The notes: generated by a model not told the origin, from the letters alone. A DNA stretch of 64,000 nt from Bromus sterilis (GCA_950022295.1 OX465598.1:63906001-63970000), one strand, 5' to 3'; positions 48,797-62,265 are shown, counted from the stretch's first letter. Made by a program: numbers and translations.

Positions 48797-49875
48797 TCGT
48801 CCCGAGATTCCCGGGTCTAACATTCTCGGGGGTGAAGGATCTCAGTTAGAAATTAAACTTCAACTCCATCAGTAGCTTCATAGCTGTTGCCTTCCTTCGG
48901 GCTTCTTGAAGTAGTTGAGTTGCAACGATGACGCGAGTTATTGAAGGTCTTCTTCAGGGGTTGACTTCCGAAGAGGGGTCGATGGTTGACTTTGATTGAC
49001 TCCAATCTTGGATCTTTGTACTTAAGTTGCAAGGTTGAATTGCTGGAAGAATTCTTCAAGGTTGCACTCCTCCGAAGAGAGGCTTCGGTTGGTAGTTTCT
49101 GTCTTCTCTTGAAGAATCATCCCGCAAAATGGCGAGGAAAAAGTAAGAAGATCAGGTTTGGTCCTCCTTCGGGTTGGAAACCCTACAAGTGGACTAGTTA
49201 GCTCAAGTCAGTTAAGTCAGAGCTTCACTTCAGTCGAGGCTTCGAGTCGTTGGTCGCGCTTCTGTCGGAAGATGTCTTGAAGATAACAACTTTGTACCCC
49301 CACGTTAGCTTGAACTCAGGGAGTAAAAGCTTCATGGTTGAAGACGTTGATTTGTCGGCCGAATCTTCACTGCTCGGTCTTCAGCTTGAATTTCTTGAGA
49401 TGGGGTCTTCTATTTCGAGCTGGTAGTACTTCATGAATGAAGTCTCCAGAGTGAAGTCCGAGGTTGATGTCAGCCGCATCTTCCGAAGTCATCTCGTAGG
49501 TGAGAGGGAATAGCATAATAGAGAAGTTTCCACTAGGATAGGGTACTTGCAACATACAAGAGCGATTATCTAGACCGAGGTGGTCCATAGATAACCTTTA
49601 AATAGAGCAATCAAATAAACTAGTTCAGGCAAGCTAAGCAATAACAAGAGCAGTCAACTAGGCAATCAGGTTTTAAGCATAACAAAATCAGCAATCAAAG
49701 ACTCTAAGCATAGAGCAGTCATATAAACACAACACTTGAAATCAAGCAAGCAAGGTAACACTTCAAAGAGCAAATTCAACACAACAAGAGTAGATTCAAC
49801 ACACAACCAGGTTTCCGGGCATGATCCTCACGCAGGAAGTAGTGATACAAACCAGCATAGTCTTAACAATAAAAG
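48797..49875 (-). other. Non-coding part of G4 after gag
   Basis: Short ORFs only (for example 49588-49367) with no motif. It contains 'cttcgaagtc' and 'cttgaagtc'-like short motifs repeated at several places. This is where protease and reverse transcriptase would be in an autonomous element. Confidence 0.5.
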
Positions 49876-50767
49876 TCAAAGTGTCGCGGGTGCAACTATC
49901 CTGAGGCACTCATATCTTGGGTGCCCACAACATCCGGACATCATCTTAGGCCGAGGGGCCAGGTAGATCTGCCATGGTCTCATTGCCAGGGCAGACCGGA
50001 GGGCGAGTTGGCTGCCTTCCTTAATGGTGGCGAGGAATCCTTCGACCTTTTCCTTCAGGTGACAACCGGAGGGAACATGGTCAGTACCTTCACATAGAAA
50101 GCAAGTGACTTCATCGGCAGGGTCGGCTTCAGGCTGAGGGTCCTGTCCACTATGTAGACCTTCAGTGGGGCCGTCTGATACTCGAGAGCCTTTCTTGTCG
50201 CAGCGACCGCAAGAGTGAGAGGTCTCCTTGAATTGTGGCTTACGCTTCTTTGACTTCGAGGTTTTCCCGGTAATAGTGTGCAGCTGTTTTCCTTGGCTCC
50301 GGGGGATAGCTTCTTGGTAGGACAGTCCCGTATAAAATGCCCTGGTTTCCCGCAGTGGAAACATCCGTTGAGGACGTCCCTTCGGTTTTTCTCCGGGGTA
50401 GTGGTGTCCTCGACGGGTAGTGCGACTGTCAAAGTTTTGAGCCAGCCTGGCTTACCATCCGGTGCACACTCGTCATCACTTAGCTCTCTTTGTGCTCTTC
50501 CCATAGACATAGGAGTGCTTCCCTCATGGCTTTATTAACACCTTCTTCCCAACTTTCTACCAGAAATCGGATGACGATGACCTGGTCCTTGGGCTTCCCA
50601 ATGGGTGCATAGATCAGAACTGTGATTCCCCAGAACTCGCGAGAAGCACGCGGGCAGGGGTAAGCGACTCCTCTAATCAAGGGTGGGGGTCGCCTTAACT
50701 GCGCTGCAACGCGCATCAGGGTTCCCTCGTAAGGCAAGAGGTTGCCTCCAACCACGTGAGATTCCAT
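49876..50767 (-). pseudogene. gag of Gypsy G4, frameshifted
   Basis: Gag with nucleocapsid zinc knuckles for RNA packaging. From 50767 the frame MESHVVGGNLLPYEG runs to about 50480. A second frame has the first zinc knuckle CFHCGKPGHFIRDC (C-x2-C-x4-H-x4-C) near 50370-50330. A third frame has a second, weaker knuckle CFLCEGTDHVPSGC near 50103-50062. Two frameshifts separate them, so the protein is broken. The piece lacks the capsid region of a full gag. Upstream (50768-51290) is the leader. Confidence 0.75.
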
Positions 50768-51750
50768 CTACAAAATTAAAGGATTCACTGGTCACTCACA
50801 AGGGTTTGCAGTTTACTCACAGAAGTCCAAGGGGCTTCTCCTCACCGGATTCATACGCTTGGCAACGCTTGCCTAATATAATGGTATAATATCTTATCCT
50901 CCTAAGGTTCGGGCTTATCGATGTCGTCTCTCTTCTAGGGTTGAAAGTCACTCAAGATTCTCAAAGCCAACATTACAATGAATAATAACAAGAGTAGTAG
51001 GAATGGTGATCAGTCCATCCTGCACCCAAATTATTACCTTGTAAGGGGATAAGAGAATCGCGTATTCTAACTCTTGGTCAACCTCACATGAGAACAAAAC
51101 TTCATGGGCATGAATATGGTTCAAAACCCACGAAATGATGTAGGAAGTACTTGGAATCGATCCTTAGCTATGGGTTTGCGTAACTAAAATCTTAAACTTC
51201 AGCACCTAGGGGTACTAAGTCTCACTTTCCAAAGTCATGACCCTCACGGGTCCTTTCTTCACAGCTTTCCAAATGGTGCTCATCTGGTACCAATAACAGA
51301 GCGTGTCTTAATTGTTGAGCTAAGTGTGAAATATTTTAGGTAGAAGAAGTTCTTATCGAAGGGTCTGAGAAGAAAAACATGTTTTTGAGGGTTTTTCGTC
51401 CTACTTTAAACAAGCAGAACTCAAGCACAGACAGTTGACCAAATGGTCCACCTTTCCAAACGGGAGAGATCCAAACAGTACATAGGATACGTCAAGTACC
51501 CAAAATAATCAAACAATCGCGGTAGGCATGTATAGCTCAGTCAAGATGAACGAGCCATAATCCGATAATCATAGGGTCAAAGGCTTATGGTCTTTCTATC
51601 TTGTATTGACATTACAGTCCACACATCCTTCTTGATGAATATGGATGCCTCTTATGCATGAATACCCAAGATGTGATATCCTCCTTCACTATTGAGGTGA
51701 AGTTGGATCAAACATCGGCATCTCGAAAAGAGGTCTTGTCAATCTCCTGC
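50768..51750 (-). other. Leader of G4
   Basis: Non-coding. Contains 'ttggtaccaga' (minus strand, near 51291) resembling a chromovirus-type primer site, but the bases beyond it do not match the end of the G4 LTR at 41127, so this is not confirmed. Confidence 0.4.
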
Positions 51751-53945
51751 CACACTAGTAGACAGACCCCCCTTTCGTCCAGCTCAAAAGAGGCATCGCT
51801 CCCGGTTCATTACAGAACCGGGACCGATGCCGGGCAACGGTCCCGGTTCATCTGGATATGGCATTGGTCCCGGTTCAACTGGGGCAACGGTCCCGGTTTT
51901 TGCCACCAACCGGGACCAATGCTCTGGCGAGGCATTGGTCCCGGTTTGTGGCAAAAACCGGGACCGTTGGTTTTACAACGGTCCCGGTTTTTGCCAACAA
52001 CCGGGACCAATGCTCTGGCGAGGCATTGGTCCCAGTTTGTCGCAAAAACCGGGACCGTTGGTTTTACAATTTTTTTATTTTTTCTGAATTATTTTTGTAG
52101 ATTTCAAAAAGTGGTCAAAACGGAGGGCATGACCGGTAATAGATAGGGGTGGAATCTTACAAAAGTCTTGGTGGATCCCTGATGAAATGAGTAGTTTTGT
52201 ATCTAGAAATGATTTTTTCAAAAAATAAAGAGCAAACTATCAAGCACATGTAGTTCAAATTTGACCCCGTTCAAGCTGAATCTGCGGAAATTTTTCTTTT
52301 TCAGAATAGGTATATAAAAACCATATTACATGGAAACTTTGGTCAATTGTAAATAACACATGGTCTTATATTTTACAAAAATAAAGTGGTTCAAGTTGAC
52401 ATCAAATATTTGGTAGATCCTTCACAAAAAACCCCTACTTTTGTCACTCGGAAAATGGAAAATGGATATTTCGTGCAAAGAAAATAAAAACTTCCTTTGG
52501 CAAACTTGTTGGCTAGTATAATATACACACATGTGCAAAATATGAGATCATTTGGGAAAACTATCCTTTCAAACTAGCTGTAACATCGGTCATTTGGCTT
52601 GAAAGTCATGAATCTTCATACTCGATAGCTCATTTAGAAAAGACTTTTATAAGATATTTGCTTTATTCCAAGTTTGTTGTTTTGTATGGTTACTAAGACA
52701 TAAATTAGGATGCAACGCGAAGTTTTACAATTTTTTTATTTTTTTTGAATTATTTTTGTCGATTTAAAAAAGTAGTCAAAACGTAGGGCATGATTGGTAA
52801 TAGATAGGGATAGAATCTTACAAAAGTCTTGGTGGGTCCCTGATGAAATGACAAGTTGTGTATCTAGAAATGATTTTTTCAAAAAATAAAGAGCAAACTA
52901 TCAAGCACATGTAGTTCAAATTTGACCCCGTTCCAACTGAATCTGCGGAAATTTGTCTTTTTCAGAATAGGTATATAAAAACCATATTACATGGAAACTT
53001 TGGTCAATTGTAAATAACACATGGTCTAATATTTTACAAAAATAAAGTGGTTCAAGTTGACATCAAATATTTGGTAGATCCTTCACAAAAAACCCCTACT
53101 TTTGTCACTCGGAAAATGGAAAATGGATATTTCGTGCAAAGAAAATAAAAACTTCTTTGGCAAAATTGTTGGCTAGTATAATATACACACATGTGCAAAA
53201 TATGAGATCATTTGGGAAAACTATCCTTTCAAACTAGCTGTAACATCGGTCATTTGGCTTGAAAGTCATGAATCTTCATACTCGATAGCTCATTTTGAAA
53301 AGATTTTTATAAGATATTTGCTTTATTCCAAGTTTGTTGTTTTGTATGGTTACTAAGACATAAATTAGGATGCAACGCGAAGGTTTTACAATTTTTTTTT
53401 ATTTTTTTCGAATTATTTTTGTCGATTTCAAAAAGTAGTCAAAACGGAGGGCATGACCGGTAATAGATAGGGGTGGAATCTTACAAAAGTCTTGGTGGGT
53501 CCCTGATGAAATGACTAGTTGTGTACCTAGAAATGATTTTTTCAAAAAATAAAGAGCAAACTATCAAGTACATGTAGTTCAAATTTGACCCCGTTCCAGC
53601 TGAATCTGCGGAAATTTGTCTTTTTCAGAATAGGTATATAAAAACCATATTACATGGAAACTTTGGTCAATTGTAAATACCACATGGTCTAATATTTTAC
53701 AAAAATAAAGTGGTTCAAGTTGACATCAAATATTTGGTAGATCCTTCACAAAAAACCCCTACTTTTGTCACTCGGAAAATGGAAAATGGATATTTCGTGC
53801 AAAGAAAATAAAAAATTCCTTTGGCAAACTTGTTGGCTAGTATAATATACACACATGTGCAAAATATGAGATCATTTGGGAAAACTATCCTTTCAAACTA
53901 GCTGTAACATCGGTCATTTGGCTTGAAAGTCATGAATCTTCATAC
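51751..53945. mobile_element. CACTA element 3, truncated copy of CACTA 2 family
   Basis: Starts CACTAGTAGACAGACCCCC at 51751 with the same subterminal repeats as CACTA 2. Continues with three 660-bp units (near 52362, 53022 and 53682). It stops at 53945, where CACTA 2 would continue 'cgatagctc'; the right end and right subterminal repeats are missing. The following base starts copy 2 of the duplicated block, so truncation is the duplication junction. The 5S-like stretch is not present. Confidence 0.9.
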
Positions 53946-56900
53946 TAGCATGGATCTACCAGAGCGGTAAAAAGAAAAGAAAAGGAAAAAAACTAACCCT
54001 AAAGGATGAACTAGATCAAGAACATCGGTGGCAATGCCAAAGGAGATCGTATCTGGCCCGGAACTAGAGGTCGTTGGCGAAGAAGCGGCGGCGGCGTTGA
54101 GCACCGCGATGCAGAAGATGAAGTCTGTCGATGACGCGGTGGTCCGGCGACGATGGTGACAACGCCGCTTCACCGGAGCTCACGAGGAGGCGCTGTGCGA
54201 CCAAGGAGCCTTTCGCGAGAAGGAGATGTTGGGGTTCGCAACATGGAAAACAAACAATTTCCTACGCAACATGGAAAACAAACAATTTCCTACGCAACAA
54301 CGAATAAACCCTAACCAAGATCCATCTAGGAGATGCATGCAACGAAACATGAATATGCAAACATGCATAACTTGATTTACATACCATTGCAAATCAGTAG
54401 CGGAAGCTTGAAGGAGGGTGTCGACGAAGTCCGATCATGATCCGTTCAGTCTTGGTGATCCACGAGATGATCAAGCGCCGCAAGTGCAACGCCTTTGAGA
54501 GTGTTACACATGTACAACTTGACGACGTCGGCGCTTCTCCGTTCCAGCGGATACACGGCGAGGTAGAGAGATCACTTGAATGTCACGGCGGAGTGACGAT
54601 GAACGTGGCGCAATTCCGACAGGGCTTCGCCCGGACGGTCCTTCGGAGTTCGCCGGAATTAGGGTTCCGGCGAGAATCCGGCGAGATCCGAAGATCAACG
54701 GCGTGATCCCGGAGGAGGAGAGGATGGAGCACCGAGGACGGCCAACGCGACGCGGGAGGGCGATGGCGGTGGGCGGAGATGTGGCACCTCAGATTTACAA
54801 CATCTAAAATACCCGGTATGCCTTACAGTTCACGCTCCCGGGATCACGTGGCGTGAAGCATACCCGAGTTGATACCAAATTACAACATCCATTTACATAA
54901 TAGAATATCAACAACTCGACATTGGCCATAAGGACCAAGTCTTACATGAGTGTCGCATATGGCGAACTATCTATGAAACAGCAGCGGAATCAACATCAAT
55001 GTAACGTCGAAGGCCCTAATCAAGCCACACCTCACAGGCAGCTGGCTGATAGAGCGTCCTAGTTACCACGGTCGTCGTCCAAACGTTTCTCTCCGCCTGA
55101 TCTGAAGCTTCCAACCTGAATAAGTAAATATCCAGGGGCGAATCCTTTCCGTACTTTTGAATGTACTGGCAAGACTACCTTTAGAACAGAGTAATATAGA
55201 TGCCTTTATGCAGGTGGTAGGATAGCTCTAATCCTAGAGTTTGACTTCAGCGAGACAATAGTCTCTCTTGTAGATATTGCATGTTAGGTATAGATACCAT
55301 TTGTATCTATCCCTAGACTTATGTGAGAACAGCAAGGGTGAGAACATTGATTACGGAATATCCATATCATTGTTGAAGATGATTCTTCAAAATATATGAA
55401 GAAATATTATGCTCATCTAAGATGCAGGTAACCATCTTGTACCATTCTCCGGTCTGCTTATGCAGCCATCATAATCCTACAGTCGGTGTCCGACCAATCA
55501 TACCCTGACTTCACCTAAACGGCAACGTTCGGTATCCAACTTCCTTGGCAGGAATTAGTCCAGTGGAGCTCTTACGAGGTACACTGTTCTAGACTTGAGC
55601 AAAGCCGAGAAGAAGCCCTCGCAACGTCCATGACCGCGGACACGGCTATTCGAATAGTTTTACACTCTGCAGAGGTTGTATACTTTACCCACAAGAATCG
55701 GTTTCGCAACGTCGGGACTAATGCCCAGTCTGCCCGGACGCAAGACGCGTTGAGTCCCCAAACTAAACCTTCCAGATGTCCTCCCTAATATGGTGCACCT
55801 CCCGATGATACACGCATACCCGGCACTCATTAATTCGAGACCTTTCCGGCAACCGGCATAGGTTCGTTAAGAGTCCGGTGTAGCGCAACAAAGTTTTCGA
55901 CGGCTGCCTTATGTGGAACACCATCCCTTTATGAAATAATCATATTGATCCCGGGTGTTCCCAGAAATTCCTCGCACCGGTACACTGGTGGAGTTCCGCT
56001 TAATAGTATGACTGTTTGAGGTGACCCGCGCTAGGGAGAATAACCTTCGGATCCAGCCCCGTTCCCACTTTGGGGTAATGTGGTTGTACTGTAGATTGCT
56101 CAAGTGGATCAACCAGGTCAGCGCTTTCCATCCTTTGTACTAATCCTCCAACTCCGTCTAGTACAACCCCACTTGGTTGTCCAGAACTCCGCTCCAGAGA
56201 GTTCTTACCTCTCGGAGACATCATGGTGCATCACCATCATGTCCGGGTTACCAGCCTAAGTATGAACTCCAGACTTTCGATTAAGCCATGCTTAGGTGAC
56301 ATGTTCACCTTGCAGGAGTATGAGTATGCTACTCTCCTATGGGGGTTCTATCCTAATGCTTATAGCTACACTTGGTATATCCAAGCACAGTATATATATA
56401 TATAACCATATATGCATGATAGTATTGTGTAGAATAGAGGCGGAACAATGCATAGACGAAATTAAGAGGGAGTTGATCAAGGTGCCTTGCCTTCGTTGGA
56501 TTCTTGTCCTCAGATTCTGCTTTAGATCAGTAATAATAATAATGTTGTCCCGATAATAATATTGCATCGGGAACTCCGAAATCCTCACCGGTCGTATCTA
56601 GCGTCGAGAAAGAAATAACGATCAAACAAGGCTCAAGCAACACAAGCATCAAATAAGACTTAGCAAACAATCAGTACAATCATTATACTAAACAATCATA
56701 CACACATCAAGATAAGTTACATCAACAATCAATCAAATGCATAAACATTCAAGTCGAAGCATGAACACAACATTCATCTTACTTTAATTGTTTCTAGTTC
56801 TTAATTTTAAGATCCTTAGATAACAAAGCAATCTCTTATAAACATGATACCAGTAATATAATACTTAAGTAACCATTCAGTACTAATTATAAAACAACTC

Positions 56901-58862
56901 TTAACTAATGAACCAAACAAGAACAAATATTCTAATTAACAACCTAAATAAATAAAGCTAGACTAGTAAATTAAGCCATTACAAGAGCTAACTTGGAAAA
57001 TTAACTTCTCAGGTTCTGTAACTCACCTAAGGACAAATTATATACCTACAGATAGATAATGGGAATATCTATCCACAGGTCTTGGGTTTACATTTTTAGC
57101 ATTCCCCTAGAATATTCTATTAATTTAACGGTCCAGAAAGCCTAGAATCACCTAATAAATCCTCAAGTATTCTACAAGTCTCCAAACAAGGTGTCCTTTT
57201 ACAGGAAGTAACTACTACCTATATGTGACTTGTGGGAGTTGGAATCAACTCATTATCACTTATAATTAATCCACCAAAATTCACTCACTCCAATGAGGTG
57301 CCTTTACCAATTTAATGATTCCAGAAAATCTACTAATCCAATGGGCACCATTCAGGTTCCTATAGTTAGATATATTACCAGGGAACATTCTCCAATTGGT
57401 CCCATGCCTTTATCAAACCTAAAACTCCTCATATTGAATTAATGGTGAAATAACACCATTCTGCCTACTGTTTCCCATTTTAATACTCAGATATTCTAGC
57501 AAACTCCTAAAAATATGGGACCAGTGGCATTTCAAAGCTAGTATGCAACTCTAACATCTCCAAGTGGATCTCAAAATATCAATTTAATCTCCTGTGGTTA
57601 TTTTCCAAAGTTGACTAAGCTGTTAACTTCCAAAATTCCTCTAGCCCAAACTATAAATCCAATGGGCATGATTCTAGTGGCATTAGTTAGTTATTCACAA
57701 TGCCTTTACATGCCAGAAAGATTCACTCCAAGATGGCATGTAAACAAACAGATATCTACTTTCCAAGTTAACACTAGCATTCTGCCTATTAGTAATTTCT
57801 CAAGCAAAAACCATGGCTCAAAAAATCATGAAACTCAGGTTTATTAAACTATACTAACATACCAACCACTGAGAGTTGGAATCACCCTAATAGCTATCAT
57901 GGTTAATCCATGAAAAATCAATGAATCACCACAGGCATTTTTACTAGATAAATTCTATAGAGAAATCTACACATGCAAACAAGTCCACACCTGTGGCAAA
58001 TCAAAGATATATGTATGAGCTACACATGCACCAAAAATCACACCAAATGGAGATACTAAGCTCCCAGAACAAATCAAACAACACCACAGATCTCCTGTGG
58101 CATTTTAATTCTCAAGAAATTAACATGCATGCTAAAAATACAAAACTAGTGCCACTCAGTAGATAATTTCTAGATATACACATGGAAATTTGTTTTAATT
58201 CATTTTGTTCAATTTTAAATTTATGGTGTATTATTTCCTGAGCATGCAGATCTGGCCAAAATCAGCAAACCAAATAAAAGAAAAGGGGGCTGGCAGCTCA
58301 CCACGGGCAAGCTCGGCCCACAACGGAGCGGCCTGGGCGGGAGTTCCCGTTCAAACTTGTCGGGTCGTAAGAGGAAATGGGCCAGGGGCAGAAGCTGGGC
58401 CGGCCTTCTCCTGGATCCGCTGGCCGAAGAGGTAAGGAGCGAGGAGGGCCGTAGGATTAGGGCCGATCCGACGGTTCTTGTTCTTCTCCTTCAAAGGAAC
58501 TGGTTAGGGTTAGGGTTTGTCCGAGATCCACAGGGACGCGACGGAGGAGCTCACCTAAGGGGCCAGCGACGCGTGCATGTCGTCGGGGTGGACGGGATTC
58601 GGAAGAGGAGGGGCACGGCTACGCCTAGGTGGCCTCAGATCTGCAGGGGGAGGTCGAAGTTGACCACCCTAGATGGAGGCCGAGCCCACGATGCTCTGCA
58701 GAACATCGGCATGCACGGCTCACACCTTGTACCAAACAAGCTGCATTTTTGGGGATGGACAGATCAGGTAAATAGCTACATCTTTCATACAGAGAGTAAG
58801 GTGAGAGGAGTTATGAGGAGGGAGAGGTCGTCACCTTTCAAAAAGAAGGTTTTTCGGGCAAG
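53946..58862 (+). repeat. Duplicated block, copy 2
   Basis: Same order of elements as copy 1: tail of G2, TSD ggaga (54222-54226), end of the Copia 3 LTR from 54227, then the G4 long LTR from about 54780. It ends at 58862, where copy 1 goes on with 'aatcgac' and this one with 'tggggtag' (Copia 3 gag). The two copies have diverged by scattered substitutions, so the duplication is old and not an assembly repeat. Confidence 0.9.
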
Positions 58863-59024
58863 TGGGGTAGTAGGAAGATCAGTCTCAATCACATAGGTCT
58901 TCTTGTGTCCTAAGAGGAGAATCCTCAGGCTACGGTGCCAATCATTGAAGTTTGCACCAGTTGACTTTAGTCTATCTCTCGCTAGGAAGACTCCTAAGTG
59001 GAAAGTCTGGGCGGATCTAGCCAT
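58863..59024 (-). pseudogene. Start of Copia 3 gag, truncated
   Basis: ATG at 59024 (MARSAQTFHLGVFLARDRL), followed by TGANFNDWHRSLRILLLG, the conserved N-terminus of plant Copia gag. It is cut off at 58862 by the duplicated block after about 54 residues. Confidence 0.75.
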
Positions 59025-60259
59025 CTACAACAATAATAATCGCACAGACGCGTAGACTTTGTTCAAGATAAATTGAGTTCAATTAATCTAGTGATTAAAC
59101 CTAGAACTCCCACTCAAAACAACATCCCTCCATTGTTCAAGTGTCACACGATCCAAATTCACTTTTCCACGTCTGATTTACACGAGAGGTGGAATCGCTT
59201 CAATGGTAGACGGATTATCGTCGATCACTACTCCGTGCTACTCGTGTGTGACCTTTCGGTCCATGTGCTCCGGTCCAAGTCTATACTTGCTAGACCGTCA
59301 AGTCAACCTAAATATTCTCCGCATGTACTAGACTATCTCCACATGTGTGAGAAATAATCTCATACCATTGTATGTGAACGAATGGATCTATCACGCCCGA
59401 TTAACACGTAGCGCTTCGAAACGTCGAACTGTAGCAACGTTGCATATTTAGGGGAGAACATAAGCTATGATATTTGATGAGGGGTTATCTTATTATGCTA
59501 CCGCCATAAATTTAAGCACAACAAGATGCGCACACAACAATGGATTAACTCTTCACAGGCAGTTAAAACATATATGAGTGCATGTGATATGGTATAGCCC
59601 TTCACGTCACGATCTCCTTCGTGTCGTGCCGGTATGGCCTCCTTTGTCGTAGGCGCCACGGTCATTGGCCCAGTACCAAGTACTCCGGTATAAGACAAAA
59701 CATGATTCGTATATGCATGCAATGCAAATTTCTTTGCTATACCACATCACGGATTCCCCTGCAAAACCAAGTTCGACGTTCCTCTACTTAGTTGAGCAAG
59801 TTTTACGTGGCTTCTATGGGTTGCGTCACAAGATCGTCCATCTACGTACGCAAAGCCACAACGTGGATCTTCAAGTTGCTTATTAACCATTGAGGGGTGT
59901 TCGATGTAGTAAGACGACATCTAGTCCCAAAACACCGACCATTAACTTGTTCACTAACCGTGAGCCCCGTGTAGCAACTCCGAAGAGATCTACAAGCTTC
60001 TTAGTCAAACTCCGTTTTTACTTTAGTAGACGAGTCTGACAATCGTAAATCACATACACGGTGTAAAATCGTGTGTCTTGTGAAACCGGACTCGCATATG
60101 CCTATGCGTAAAGTCGGTCCGATCTAGATTCAATCCGCTATACCGCAAAAACAAGAATCAAACAAAGAAGTAGCAAGCAAGAAGATCCACGCCCACGATG
60201 AACCTTCGTGTTCTATATTCGCACAATACATCTATGCATAGATGATGCTGTGATACCAC
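59025..60259 (-). other. Leader of Copia 3
   Basis: Untranslated leader between primer site and gag. The primer-binding site agtggtatcac (minus strand) lies directly next to the LTR at 60259-60249. No gene; short ORFs on both strands are not conserved. Confidence 0.7.
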
Positions 60260-62260
60260 TGTTGGGGTTCGCAGCATGGAAAACAAAAAATTTCCTACAC
60301 AACAACGAATAAACCCTAGCCAAGATCCATCTAGGAGATGCATGCAACGAAACATGAATATGCAAACATGCATAACTTGATTTACATACCATTGCAAATC
60401 AGTAGCGGAAGCTTGAAGGAGGGTGTCGACAAAGTCCGATCACGATCCGTTCAGTCTTGGTGATCCGCGAGATGATCAAGCGCCAAAAGTGCAACGCCTC
60501 CGAGAGTGTTACACACGTACAGCTTGATGACGTCGGCGCTTCTCCGTTCCAGTGGATACACGGCGAGCTAGAGAGATCACTTCAATGTCACGGCGGAGTG
60601 ACGATGAACGTGGCACAATTCTGGCAGGGCTTCGCCTGGACGGTCCTTCGGAGTTCGCCGGAATTAGGGTTCCGACGAGAATCCGGCGATCACCGGCAAG
60701 ATCCGAAGATCAACGGCGTGATCCCGGCGGAGGAAAGGATGGAGCACCGGGCACCGGGGACGGCCAACGCGACGCGGGAGCGCGACGACGGTGGGCGGCG
60801 ACGGGCGGTGGCGGCAGCGCGGTGGCGTCGGGTGGCGGGTGGCCGGCGTCGGGCGGCGGCGGCTCGGGCGGGCGCGGTTGGAGGTCGGGCCTGCGCGGGC
60901 ACGTGTGCTTGTTGTGTCTTGCCTTTCCCCAGGGTCTCGTTTATATAGGCGGACGCGTAGGCCTATGGTTTCCGTAAATTGAATAGAACTCCGTATACCA
61001 ACCCGATTCAAACTCCGCATGCAAAATTGGAAAGGAAAGAGACCACACCGGAAGGTGTGGGGAGGAGGGACTCCTCTCCCTCTTCAATTCGTCTAGGAGG
61101 AAGGAGGAGCCCTACCTTCCACACCGACTCGGCCAGCCGGCCGGCCCGGCCTGGTGCGCCTCGCCTGGTGGGGTCGGCCCGGCTAGCCCGGCCCTACCCC
61201 CTTCTAGAATATTCCAGACTTTTCTCGGTATGACCCGAAACTTTTCGAAACTTTCTAGAACCTTTCCATATATGAACCTAGGGGTTTTCCGCCATTCCGA
61301 ATCCATCTGTGATACTCCCGTAGTCATCCGGGACACCGATCTTTCTCTGAACTATAATTACACCTATCTTTCTCTCTTACCCAAAACGTCGTACTTCCTT
61401 AAGTGTGTTACCCTACGGGTCCGGTAAACAATGTCAGTTGTGACTATTCTCATAGTCACGTGTAGTAGGGAGACTCGTGAAACGTCTATGCTACCCCGAC
61501 AGTTTACATCGGATGATTAACCTGATCATCACACGAACCACTTTGACCGTCGATATATAATTCCCATGTCCTGCGATATGTTACTTACCCGAGATATTGA
61601 TCGTCAGTACCGTCATACCTAGTTCAATCTCGTTACCCGTAAGTTCTCTTTTCTCATCATAACTACTCACTCTCTTGTGACCCGGCCAAGTGCTTGCAAG
61701 CGATTGAGTGAGCGTTACTGAGATGGGCCCAGAGAATATCTATCAGTCACTTGGATGGACAAGTCCCACTCTTGAACACATATAAGCCTATAAGGTACCT
61801 TCGGGGAACGCACAAGATAACTTTATAATCACCCATTTACGAGTGATGTTTGCAGCGAACAACGCCCCCTTTCCGGTACCCAAGAGTTACATGATCTCAT
61901 GGTCGAAGGAACTAAAAAGACGTCAACGGATAAAGCTACACAATCAGAACTTTTGTGACACGGTCAATTGCTTCGCTTTAAGTTTGGGTATGTCCGTCAC
62001 ACTATTCCTCCACAATAGTTGTCAGCTCCACTAATGAGAGATATAAATATCCATGGTTATGCAAAAAAATAACCATCGCTCACTTAGTGAACTAGTATAG
62101 AGACATACTAGGGACCATGGTGTCTATATTTCACACAATGTATTACGTTTCCCCAATAATACAGTCAAGCATGATTTATATAGACCCTTATCAAGAACAT
62201 GAATTGGCCCATATAAGAAAATATACCTTTATTATTGTCTCTAGGGCACCAATTCCAACG
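60260..62260 (-). repeat. 5' LTR of Copia 3 (minus strand)
   Basis: Runs on the minus strand from about 62260 (CGTTGGAATTGG, with the expected first T mutated) to 60260 (...CCCCAACA). 2001 bp. A TATA-like ctatataaacg (minus strand) is near 60939-60949. Followed by TSD ggaga at 62261-62265. Confidence 0.83.
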
Positions 62261-62265
62261 GGAGA

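Larger units (their letters stand above)
41127..51750 (-). mobile_element. Gypsy G4: gag-only element on the minus strand
   Basis: The order on the minus strand is gag (50767-49876), about 1.1 kb of non-coding DNA, polypurine tract (48792-48774) and the long LTR-like block (48773-41127). The 5' LTR is missing, because a CACTA and a duplication junction follow at 51751-53945. There is a possible primer site ttggtaccaga near 51291-51281. No protease, reverse transcriptase or integrase appears between gag and the tract. A long LTR with a short interior resembles the LARD type of barley. The left TSD candidate is ggaga (41122-41126). Confidence 0.55.
40574..62260 (-). mobile_element. Copia element 3 on the minus strand, disrupted
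   Basis: Left end: tgttggggttcg at 40574 with TSD ggaga (40569-40573). Right end: ...ccaattccaac at about 62260 with TSD ggaga (62261-62265); the last base of the LTR is mutated (cg instead of ca). The right LTR is complete (60260-62260). It is followed on the minus strand by a primer site (agtggtatcac), leader and the gag start at 59024. The left LTR is cut off at 41126 by Gypsy G4. Most of the interior is gone, with gag joined at 58862 to the G4 block. The whole lies in the leader of the G2 antisense gene. Confidence 0.78.

Noticed and set aside
40293..58862. The two 4.9 kb blocks as LTRs of one giant retrotransposon
   Set aside because: Both blocks contain the same boundary between G2, Copia 3 and G4, including a TSD, so they are copies of a locus. 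They do not have TG...CA ends or adjacent primer and purine sites.
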